Positions 54,231 through 61,487 of a stretch of DNA of 64,000 nucleotides are shown one piece after another. A model generated the notes under the pieces. It saw nothing but the letters and a program-made list of their open reading frames with translations. It was not told where the DNA came from and ran no database searches. Both the position numbers and the translations under genes were made by a program. The stretch comes from Alteribacter keqinensis (GTDB lineage: Bacteria > Bacillota > Bacilli > Bacillales > Salisediminibacteriaceae), in NCBI RefSeq assembly GCF_003710255.1, contig NZ_RHIB01000002.1, forward strand, positions 558,001-622,000. Reading direction: 5' to 3'. Every line of letters begins with the position of its first letter. Position 1 is the first letter of the stretch.

Positions 54231-56398
54231 CCGGTCTTTTCCTCTGGTTTTTCTTCGTCTGCCGGTATATGGACAGAGAACGTCGTACCGACGCCTTTTT
54301 TCGAAGTAACAGAAATCGTACCCTCAAGCTCTTCAATAATCCGATAGCTTGTAGTAAGGCCGAGCCCGGTTCCCGATTCCTTCGTTGTATAAAACGGGGT
54401 ACCAAGCTTTTCAATGGTTCGTTCATCCATTCCGATACCTGTATCGGCAAAAGAAATCACAATCTCCTCTTCCTGTTTGCGGTAGCTTGTGCTGACCGTC
54501 AGCCTGCCACCTGCCTCCATGGCATCGCAGGCGTTTTGTAAAAGGTTCAGAAATACCTGCTGAATCTTATTGGCATCAAGATAAACAGCGGGCAGCCTGC
54601 CGTGAAAATACGTATTCACTTCAATGCCTTTTTTCTTCATCTGTGACTGATGCAGTAAAAGCAGGTCATCGATGAGAAGTTCCAGGTTCGTTTCCCGGGG
54701 TTTCTCAGACAGTTTCGGATTAGCAATGTTCATAAGGTCTGTAAGAATACCGTTGACTCTGTCAATTTCTTTTATAATCAAGTTGTAATAACGTTCGTTC
54801 GAGGCTTCTTTCTTTGAGTCAAAAAGCTGAATAAATCCGCGGATTGTCGTAAGAGGATTGCGGATTTCATGGGCAAGTCCAGCCGACATTTCCCCTACTA
54901 CTTTCAGTTTTTCAGAGCGCATCAGTTCCCGTTCCATAAGCCTTTTTTCAGTCAGGTCATGAAAAACGACGAGTAGGTCTTCATGAACGGATTCGTCAGC
55001 CATGCTCGGCAGTGACGAGACACTCAGATAAAAATAATGTGGTTTGTTATCGATTAAGCATTCAATTTCAAAGGTTTTTTTCACTTCGTCCTTGCCGAGA
55101 AGATCTACAAGCTGGGACGCGGTTAAAAATGTCCGGAATGCTTCAGCTTCACCGGCAACAGTGCACGCTTTTTGTCCTATCACATTCTCTCTTGAAACAC
55201 CGAACACTTCTTCACACTGACGGTTAAACAGACTTACTTCCCTCGTAAAACGGTTCAGGGCAAACACACCATTATCGGTTGTTTCAAGAATAAGAGAGCT
55301 TTTCTTGTGACCCTTTTCCCGTTCTTCCAATTTTCTCATCATTTCATCAAACGTATTGTTAAGACGGTTAACCTCTTCGTAAGCCGTTACATACTTGGGT
55401 GCTGTGCGCTTGCCGAATGCCACATCCGTTGTAGCGTCCACCAGCTGTTCTACCGGTCTTACGATATAGCGGGAGAGACGGAATACAGCAAACGTCATAA
55501 TTAATAAAACAAGACCAAATACAATCAGATACTGATACAAAAGCCGTGTAAGCGGTGCGTACAGCTCAGTACCGTCCGCAGCAACACCGATATACCAGTC
55601 ATTCTGAAAGCCGGGAACCTGGGCGATTTCAGAGAAAGCATGAACTTCGTCTTCACCAGAGTAGGTAGTCAGAGTCTGATTTTCTGCAAGAATCCTCACT
55701 TCTTCTGCAGAAGTATTAAACCGGTCGAAGTAATTAACCTCAAGTACCTTGGACTGGTTCGGATGTGCAATGACAATACCATCCCCGTTTATAAGAAAGG
55801 CATAACTTTCTGAATCCCCGGCCTGCTGTGAGCGGTTAAAATTCTGAAGGGTTTTGGTGAGTTCTTCAAGATCAAAGAGCGGCGTAATCACTCCGATAAT
55901 ATCGTCCTGTGTATTAAATACAGGGGAAGATAAAACAATGACACTTTCATCAATAACTGGAGAATAATACATATCCGATACAAATGATTCTCCATCCATG
56001 GAATGTTCATACCATTCCCTGTCCGCTATATCGGAGCCGACAATGTTATTATCGGTGTCTGCAATAACCATTCCTTCTGTGTCTGAAAGGACAACACCAA
56101 AATAAATATCATGAATGGAAAGAAACTGGTTAAACTGCTGACGAACTTCCTGGGTTCCTGATTCTTCGTCACTGATGATCGGGTTTCTTGCAAGGTATTC
56201 AACATCATATAATCGTTCTTTTATAAAGGTTTCTATTTCAGCCGACAGGCTTTGCGTGTGTGTCGACAAGGAGTTTTCCAGATTGGCAGTAAGCTCGCTT
56301 TTTTGAGCATAGTAACCCATCACCCCGACAACACTCAGAGGAATAAAAGTTACAAGCAGAAAAAAGATCAGCAGCTTGGCTCTTAGCGTTTGAAACAT
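54218..56398 (-). CDS. Membrane sensor histidine kinase, sporulation-kinase type
   Basis: 726 residues. TM1 (about 8-28), an extracellular double-Cache sensor (about 35-275, with DIYFGVVLSDTEGMVIADTD and VFNTQDDIIGVITPLFDL), TM2 (about 285-308), HAMP (about 310-360), PAS (about 370-490), HisKA with GEMSAGLAHEIRNPLTTIRG (His near 515), and HATPase (NLLQNACDA, FADTGIGMD, GTGLGLTTSY). The AHEIRNPLT H-box and GF(I/L)QL following are shared with KinA-KinE, and KinD has a Cache sensor, so phosphorylation of Spo0F is plausible. No response-regulator gene is adjacent, as is usual for Spo0F kinases. Confidence 0.9.
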   Translation of the reverse strand: MFQTLRAKLLIFFLLVTFIPLSVVGVMGYYAQKSELTANLENSLSTHTQSLSAEIETFIKERLYDVEYLARNPIISDEESGTQEVRQQFNQFLSIHDIYFGVVLSDTEGMVIADTDNNIVGSDIADREWYEHSMDGESFVSDMYYSPVIDESVIVLSSPVFNTQDDIIGVITPLFDLEELTKTLQNFNRSQQAGDSESYAFLINGDGIVIAHPNQSKVLEVNYFDRFNTSAEEVRILAENQTLTTYSGEDEVHAFSEIAQVPGFQNDWYIGVAADGTELYAPLTRLLYQYLIVFGLVLLIMTFAVFRLSRYIVRPVEQLVDATTDVAFGKRTAPKYVTAYEEVNRLNNTFDEMMRKLEEREKGHKKSSLILETTDNGVFALNRFTREVSLFNRQCEEVFGVSRENVIGQKACTVAGEAEAFRTFLTASQLVDLLGKDEVKKTFEIECLIDNKPHYFYLSVSSLPSMADESVHEDLLVVFHDLTEKRLMERELMRSEKLKVVGEMSAGLAHEIRNPLTTIRGFIQLFDSKKEASNERYYNLIIKEIDRVNGILTDLMNIANPKLSEKPRETNLELLIDDLLLLHQSQMKKKGIEVNTYFHGRLPAVYLDANKIQQVFLNLLQNACDAMEAGGRLTVSTSYRKQEEEIVISFADTGIGMDERTIEKLGTPFYTTKESGTGLGLTTSYRIIEELEGTISVTSKKGVGTTFSVHIPADEEKPEEKTGTDD

Positions 56399-56561
56399 TT
56401 TATTTTCTCCCTTGCAACATTCTTCGTTAGTCTCATTATAGTATATCGGCAGATTTTATGTGGAGATAATACGACATTTTTTTCACTTTCTTTACGAAGA
56501 TGAACATATTTTTGCAGGGTTGTTACAGTAGTTTTCCCATTTTCATGGTCATTTCGCCATA

Positions 56562-56606
56562 AAAAAAGAAGAAGGTTCGACACATATCGACCCTCCTCCT
56601 TCTGTT
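56562..56606 (-). terminator. Terminator after the dehydrogenase
   Basis: Minus strand GAAGGAGGAGGGTCGA and TCGAACCTTCTTC form an imperfect stem followed by TTTTTTT. Confidence 0.7.
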
Positions 56607-56617
56607 TAAAAACTTCC

Positions 56618-57499
56618 TTATTTTGATAGATAGTATTTGATGAGTGCCTGGGTCCCTGAATCAGCCTCTCCATTCTCAGCCAGCTCTTCGTAAAGCTCTT
56701 TTGCAAGCCTCAGACCGGGGGTGCGGAGATTCAGTTCTTCTGCTACATCCAGGGCTATTTTCATATCCTTGATGAAATGTTTGATAAAAAATCCGGGACT
56801 GTAATCTTCCTGGATCATCCTTGGAACAAGGTTGCTTAATGTCCAGCTCCCTGCTGCACCGGTTTCAATGCTCTTCAATACCTGTTCAGGCTCAAGCCCA
56901 GCATTTTTTGCATATGCGAGGGCTTCACTGGCACCAAGCATCGTGCCTGCAATAGCGATCTGATTGCTCATCTTTGTATGCTGGCCGCTGCCAGCCTGTC
57001 CCTGGTATACGATATTTGTACCTAGATGCAACAGAACAGGACGTGCTTGTTCAAAGGCACTTTCTTCGCCCCCGACCATAATGGCAAGTCTTCCTTCTTT
57101 TGCGCCGATATCTCCACCGGAAACAGGGGCATCCAATACGTGTACACCATGATTTTTCCCTTCGTTATGTAACCGCTCTGCCAGCAGAGGTGACGATGTG
57201 GTCATGTCTATTAATATAGTTCCTTCTTTTGCATTCACCAGGAGGCCGGATTCTCCAGAGTAGATTTCTTCCACGTCTTCGGGATAGCCTACAATAGTAA
57301 TGATGATATCACTTAAGCGGGCTATGTCAGCCGGGTTATCACACCAGGTGGCTCCGCGATTAAGCAGCGGGTCTGCTTTTTCTTTTGTACGGGTATAGAC
57401 ATGTATGTTGTATCCGGCATCAATCAAGTGACCGGCCATGCTTTTACCCATTACACCGGTGCCGATAAAGCCTATTTTCGGTTTTTCAGTCTGCATCAT
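56618..57499 (-). CDS. 3-hydroxyisobutyrate dehydrogenase family protein (YkwC-like)
   Basis: 293 residues, beta-hydroxyacid dehydrogenase. GFIGTGVMGKSMAGHL (about 10-25), DAPVSGGDIGAKEG substrate loop, catalytic Lys in GSGQHTKMSNQ, and DMKIALDVAEEL. Could act on 3-hydroxyisobutyrate or tartronate semialdehyde; the valine/isobutyryl theme of the 11-24 kb operon makes the former tempting, but it is 40 kb away. ATG at 57499 or Met2; GAAAGGAAG upstream. Confidence 0.88.
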   Translation of the reverse strand: MMQTEKPKIGFIGTGVMGKSMAGHLIDAGYNIHVYTRTKEKADPLLNRGATWCDNPADIARLSDIIITIVGYPEDVEEIYSGESGLLVNAKEGTILIDMTTSSPLLAERLHNEGKNHGVHVLDAPVSGGDIGAKEGRLAIMVGGEESAFEQARPVLLHLGTNIVYQGQAGSGQHTKMSNQIAIAGTMLGASEALAYAKNAGLEPEQVLKSIETGAAGSWTLSNLVPRMIQEDYSPGFFIKHFIKDMKIALDVAEELNLRTPGLRLAKELYEELAENGEADSGTQALIKYYLSK

Positions 57500-57552
57500 G
57501 ATCTTCCTTTCAGTTGGATCTCTTTATTAGGATTTTCTCAATTGCGAAGATA

Positions 57553-57677
57553 CAGATGCATCCGAAATGCCCTTCGCTTTCCGCGGGGGCGCCGGTGAGC
57601 CTCCGCGAGCTTCGCTCTGCGGGGTCTCACCCTGACTCCCACTCCCGCAGGAGTCTCGGGCATTTCGGCTGCATCTG
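57553..57677. repeat. Family A repeat, best complete copy (125 bp)
   Basis: CAGATGCATCCGAAATGCCC and GGGCATTTCGGCTGCATCTG are 20-base inverted ends differing at one base. Interior: TTCGCTTTCCGCGGGGGCG, GAGCCTCCGCGAGC, GCGGGGTCTCACC, TCCCGCAGGAGTCTCGG. Confidence 0.85.
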
Positions 57678-57732
57678 CTTTTCTAAAACAACAATCCATT
57701 TTTGGTAACAGATTTTCTGGTGAAACAGTGCC

Positions 57733-58019
57733 TGTCAAAACGCGACAGGCTTCAAGTGACAGCAGCGGCTTCGCTCATTGCTTCGTCATATCAAAAGGCG
57801 TGAAGCGTGCCTTTTAGTATCTCTTTTTGCAATGGCTTCGCTCGCTGCACGCCTGTCGCGGAAGTACGCCGCGACAGGCTTCAAGTGACAGTAGCGGCTT
57901 CGCTCATTGCTTCGTCATATCAAAAGGCGTGAAGCGTGCCTTTCAGTATCTCTTTTTGCAATGGCTTCGCTCATTGCTTCGTCATATCAAAAGGCGTGAA
58001 GCGTGCCTTTTGATATGAC
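57733..58019 (-). repeat. Family B tandem repeat downstream of the aldo/keto reductase
   Basis: Two larger units of about 130 bases plus a short third. Read on the minus strand each begins with a hairpin arm (AAAGGCACGCTTCACGCC), then TATGACGAAGCAATGAGCG, AAGCC, GTCAC, and the GCGACAGGC stem, then GCGAGCGAAGCCATTGCAAA. The only perfect hairpin (57981-58018: GTCATATCAAAAGGC and complement) directly follows the gene stop. Confidence 0.8.
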
Positions 58020-58844
58020 TTATGCAAATGTATCCGGGTCTCCGCTGAAGCGGTGGTTTTTGTTCATGCTGTTGATTTTGTCCATGTCTTCCTGATCGAG
58101 CTCGAAGTCAAAGATGGCTGCATTCTCACGGATTCTTGATGGTGTTACCGATTTAGGGATCGTCACCACTTCATTTTGAAGATCCCAGCGCAGGATAATC
58201 TGAGCCGGTGATTTACCGTGTTTCTCGGCAATGGACCTGATAATCGGATCGTCAAAAATGCGGCCCCGTGTTAAGGGGCTCCAGGCTTCAAGCTGAATGC
58301 CTTTTTCTTTACAGAACGCATGCAGCTCCGGGAGTGCCAGTAACGGATGGTACTCCATTTGGTTAACGGCAGGCACGATTTCGGCTTCTTCCAGGAGAGT
58401 TTCCAAGTGGTGAATGTTAAAGTTACTCACCCCGATCGCCCGGACACGCCCTTCTTTATAAAGATGTTCCAGGGCTTTCCACGTCTCCGTGAATTTGCCT
58501 GTTACCGGCCAGTGGATAAGATACAGGTCAATCACATCAACACCGAGCTTTTCCCTGCTTTCCTCAAAAGCCTTTATGGCTTCATCATATCCGTGTCGGT
58601 CATTCCATACCTTGGTTGTGATAAACAGCTCTTCACGGGGCACATTCACCTGTCTGATTGCTTCTCCGACACCTTCTTCATTTTCATAAATTGCAGCAGT
58701 ATCAATGCTTCTGTAACCGGCACTCACGGCTTCTTTGATCGTGTTGATCACTTCCCTGCCGTCCTCAGCCTTATAAACACCGAGGCCGAGCCACGGCATT
58801 TTAACCCCGTTATTCAGCGTTGTTCGTTCGTGGATGGATTTCAT
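58020..58844 (-). CDS. Aldo/keto reductase
   Basis: 274 residues, AKR5-type (B. subtilis YvgN/YtbE relatives). All four catalytic residues are at the standard positions: Asp48 (SIDTAAIY), Tyr53, Lys78 (TTKVWN) and His111 (LIHWPV). [13 protein letters not shown] is the NADPH-phosphate site. Probably detoxifies reactive carbonyls such as methylglyoxal. Its start overlaps the ung stop by four bases, giving translational coupling. Confidence 0.93.
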   Translation of the reverse strand: MKSIHERTTLNNGVKMPWLGLGVYKAEDGREVINTIKEAVSAGYRSIDTAAIYENEEGVGEAIRQVNVPREELFITTKVWNDRHGYDEAIKAFEESREKLGVDVIDLYLIHWPVTGKFTETWKALEHLYKEGRVRAIGVSNFNIHHLETLLEEAEIVPAVNQMEYHPLLALPELHAFCKEKGIQLEAWSPLTRGRIFDDPIIRSIAEKHGKSPAQIILRWDLQNEVVTIPKSVTPSRIRENAAIFDFELDQEDMDKINSMNKNHRFSGDPDTFA

Positions 58845-59542
58845 ACTGTCTCCTCCTCTGTCTGGTCAACGGTTACAGGCAAAGTCCAGTCAACCTTTCC
58901 TGAACCTGTTTCTTGCAAAAATGCGTTCGCTCTTGAAAAAGGACGGCTGCCAAAAAAGCCCCGTCTGGCGGAAAATGGACTCGGGTGCGGGGAGTTAATG
59001 ACCAGATGCCGGCGGTTTGTAATAAGCTCCTGCTTTTTCTGTGCTTGTTTCCCCCACAACATAAATACAACAGGCCGGCTGCGTTCATTAAGGGTCCGGA
59101 TTACCTGGTCGGTGAACGTTTCCCATCCTCTGCCCTGGTGGGATCCTGCTTCTCCCTTCCGCACAGTTAGAACGGTATTTAATAAAAGGACGCCTTCTTC
59201 TGCCCACTTTTGTAAATAACCGTGTTCCGGAACCGGGCAGCCAAGATCTGCGTTCAGCTCTTGATACATGTTCCTCAGGGACGGAGGAACCCTTTCGCCA
59301 GGCTTTACGGAAAAGCTTAAGCCGTGGGCCTGATTCGGACCGTGATAAGGGTCCTGTCCGAGAATCACGACTTTTGTGTTTTTAAATGACGTTGTATTGA
59401 GAGCATTATAAATATCGTGCATTGGGGGGAAGATGGCTTTTTTGTTGTATTCTTCAACGAGGAATGCGCGTAACTCCTTATAATAAGGTTTGGAAAATTC
59501 CTCTCCGATATGATCTTCCCAGTCGTTTGTTATGATTTTCAC
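58841..59542 (-). CDS. ung: Uracil-DNA glycosylase
   Basis: Removes uracil from DNA. 233 residues from the GTG at 59542 (CAGGTGAG upstream); the frame continues to 59602 but homologues begin near here (KIITNDWED). GQDPYHG at 62-68 holds the catalytic Asp64, and [17 protein letters not shown] carries the late His and DNA-intercalating loop. Follows the GNAT gene by 23 bases. Confidence 0.96.
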   Translation of the reverse strand: MKIITNDWEDHIGEEFSKPYYKELRAFLVEEYNKKAIFPPMHDIYNALNTTSFKNTKVVILGQDPYHGPNQAHGLSFSVKPGERVPPSLRNMYQELNADLGCPVPEHGYLQKWAEEGVLLLNTVLTVRKGEAGSHQGRGWETFTDQVIRTLNERSRPVVFMLWGKQAQKKQELITNRRHLVINSPHPSPFSARRGFFGSRPFSRANAFLQETGSGKVDWTLPVTVDQTEEETV

Positions 59543-59565
59543 CAGTCTCACCTGCCTGCATTCAA

Positions 59566-60066
59566 TTACGATTGTGTCTGAACCGGCTTTTTCATCACCC
59601 ATTCATCACGGATCTCTATATCATTCGTGCCTGTGAGAGGAATCTGAGGTTTTATTTTACGGCATTTCTCCACCGCGTCCTGTCTTATTTCCACGAGCTT
59701 GTACCCTCGCTTCTGGTAAAAACCAAGGGCGTGAATGTTATCGTTTGTAGTCACAAGACAAAGTTCTTCAAGTCCTCTCGTAATGGCATCATTTTCAACT
59801 AGCTCCATCAGGTTGCCGCCTACTCCGTTTCGTTCTATCAGGCTGTCAAGGGAGATGACCTCCCTTACATTCTCCTCTTTATGATCGTAAAATGTTACGG
59901 CCCCGACGATCGATTCCCCGTCATGGGCGATAAAGCCTTCCAGCTCACTGCACTGATAAACCCCGTGGGAGTAGACCATTCTGTCGTCTCCCCAATAAGC
60001 ACTGAAGAAGTCCTCCAGCTCTTTGCGGTGTTCGTTTGTGATCCTCTCCATGTCAAATGTGATCAC
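59566..60066 (-). CDS. GNAT family N-acetyltransferase
   Basis: 166 residues. GNAT motif A is degenerate but visible in [24 protein letters not shown] (N-GVGG), followed by [22 protein letters not shown]. Substrate unknown; the C-terminus extends with [12 protein letters not shown]. Its start overlaps the alkD-like stop by four bases, so it belongs to the alkD-gnat-ung-akr operon. Confidence 0.87.
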   Translation of the reverse strand: MITFDMERITNEHRKELEDFFSAYWGDDRMVYSHGVYQCSELEGFIAHDGESIVGAVTFYDHKEENVREVISLDSLIERNGVGGNLMELVENDAITRGLEELCLVTTNDNIHALGFYQKRGYKLVEIRQDAVEKCRKIKPQIPLTGTNDIEIRDEWVMKKPVQTQS

Positions 60067-60755
60067 CAGCTACACTCCTTTTTTACACGTTGAATCTGTT
60101 TTAAACCTTCCCGTTTACTGAGGTTTGATAACGACTCTTTTTCGATAAAATTCTCAACCGGTTCTGGCTTCGTTTTGGAATATTCCCTTAGAGCCCAGCC
60201 GATTGCTTTTCTGATAAAGAATTCAGGGTCTTGAGCGTTCTGTCTGCAGTAGCGGAATAACCGCTCCTCGTCGGTTTGTTCTTTTTCTTTGAGCTGATAT
60301 AAAATCGCTGTCCGACGGAGCCACATATTCTCATGCAGAGCCCATTTATCCGCGTGATGGAGTCGGTCCGGGTACGCTTTAAAATAAGGCCCCAGAACAT
60401 TCGGGGCAAGCCCGTCAACACTGTCCCACCAGGAATTTGTCACAATCAGTTCTTCAAAAAAGGGAAGGTGTTCTTTTTCATAGACTTTATGCATCCGTTG
60501 CGTAAAGTCAATGGCGGTGTAATGGTATTCTCTTTCCGGAAGGGCCCACAGCTCCTTTAAAAAAGAAACTGGCAGCGTTTTTCCCTTGTGTATAGCTGTT
60601 TCATTGAGAAACTGCCGTGTCAGTCTGGTGCGTTCAGGAGCTTTGATCCCTAAAAAAGGGAAGTGATGTTTCATGTAAGCTTCCATCGGGCCCGCATTTG
60701 CCGCATTTTTGTTTTCATCAAACAGCGCTTTGAGCTTGCTCACTTGTTCACTCAT
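60063..60755 (-). CDS. DNA alkylation repair glycosylase (AlkD-like)
   Basis: HEAT-repeat DNA glycosylase for positively charged N3/N7-alkyl purines. 230 residues. LGIKAPERTRLTRQFL at the N-terminus, the aromatic/acid active segment NSWWDSVDGLAPNVLG (catalytic Asp), and WLRRTAILYQL and FIRKAIGWALREYSK are typical. First gene of a four-gene operon with ung. Confidence 0.92.
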   Translation of the reverse strand: MSEQVSKLKALFDENKNAANAGPMEAYMKHHFPFLGIKAPERTRLTRQFLNETAIHKGKTLPVSFLKELWALPEREYHYTAIDFTQRMHKVYEKEHLPFFEELIVTNSWWDSVDGLAPNVLGPYFKAYPDRLHHADKWALHENMWLRRTAILYQLKEKEQTDEERLFRYCRQNAQDPEFFIRKAIGWALREYSKTKPEPVENFIEKESLSNLSKREGLKQIQRVKKECSW

Positions 60756-60864
60756 CGTTTCACTCCTATTTAATAACGACGTTAAACGCTCTGCTCTCTT
60801 ATAAGTATACGGGAAAAGATCTCTTTTTCCTTGTAGGAAGTACCGGTTAACTGGAAATTGGTAA

Positions 60865-60893
60865 TTGACAGACAGTATTATTATGACTATATT
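60865..60893 (+). promoter_or_regulatory. Strong sigma-A promoter of the orphan cheY
   Basis: TTGACA (60865-60870), 17-base spacer, TATATT (60888-60893), about 45 bases before the start codon. No sigma-D motif is seen. Confidence 0.8.
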
Positions 60894-60938
60894 TAAGGGA
60901 ACAAGGACAATATACCCAGGTTCAAAGGAGGAGTTTTG

Positions 60939-61301
60939 GTGGGCAGACTGTTAATTACTGATGATGCAGCGTTTATGCGAATGACCCTGAAGAAAATTGT
61001 CACCGATGCGGGATACGAAGTGGTGGGAGAAGCTGCTAACGGTAAAGAAGCCGTTAAGCTGTATGATGAAATAAAACCTGACGTCGTTACGATGGATATT
61101 ACAATGCCCGAGATGAACGGAATTGAGGCATTAAAAGAAATAAAAGCGAAAAACCCCGGTGCAAAAGTCCTGATGTGCTCCGCAATGGGACAGCAGGGTA
61201 TGGTAATGGACGCCATCAAGCACGGGGCGATCGACTTCATCGTGAAACCTTTTGATGAAGTGCGGATTCGAGAAGCAATCACCAAGGCACTGGCCAGATA
61301 G
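60939..61301 (+). CDS. cheY: Chemotaxis response regulator CheY
   Basis: 120 residues, single receiver. Asp8-Asp9 acidic pair (LLITDDAAFMRM), phospho-acceptor Asp53 (TMDITMPEMNG), Ser in MCSAMGQQGMV and Lys in DFIVKPFDE. The DDAAFMR and CSAMGQQ segments are diagnostic of Bacillus-type CheY. GTG at 60939 chosen (AAAGGAGG seven bases upstream); a TTG one codon earlier is possible. Unusual: it stands alone, not in the fla/che operon. Confidence 0.93.
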   Translation: MGRLLITDDAAFMRMTLKKIVTDAGYEVVGEAANGKEAVKLYDEIKPDVVTMDITMPEMNGIEALKEIKAKNPGAKVLMCSAMGQQGMVMDAIKHGAIDFIVKPFDEVRIREAITKALAR

Positions 61302-61317
61302 CAGAAAAAAGTACATA

Positions 61318-61361
61318 AAAAAGACCTGAGGCACGCGGGGGGCGGTGCCTCAGGTTTTTTT
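61318..61361. terminator. Bidirectional terminator after cheY
   Basis: AAAAAAGACCTGAGGCAC ... GTGCCTCAGGTTTTTTT, with A/T runs on both sides, so it can also stop the scrB transcript. Confidence 0.85.
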
Positions 61362-61470
61362 ATGGAGAGACTTCAGCGTATTTATAGAGAGAGTTTTAAT
61401 GGTTTATGCAGAGCTTTAACGTCTTTTATGCAGAAGTTTAGTGGATTTATGGAGAATTCGTTAAGGTTCG
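61359..61470. repeat. ~22-bp periodic array (TTTATGCAGAG type)
   Basis: Units start near 61359 (TTTATGGAGAGACTTC), 61381 (TTTATAGAGAGAGTTTTAA), 61403 (TTTATGCAGAGCTTTAA), 61425 (TTTATGCAGAAGTTTAG) and 61446 (TTTATGGAGAATTC). The clearest array of this class in the window. Confidence 0.75.
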
Positions 61471-61487
61471 ACATTCTCTCTGTGCCC

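Noticed and set aside
8741-57677. Insertion sequences as the source of the inverted repeats
   Set aside because: Elements are about 125 bases with no transposase frame, and I could not see consistent target-site duplications; a non-autonomous origin remains possible but is not called as an IS.
61359-61470. CRISPR-like or iteron origin reading of the 22-base array
   Set aside because: Units are degenerate and contiguous with no spacers, and there is no replication initiator or partition gene nearby.
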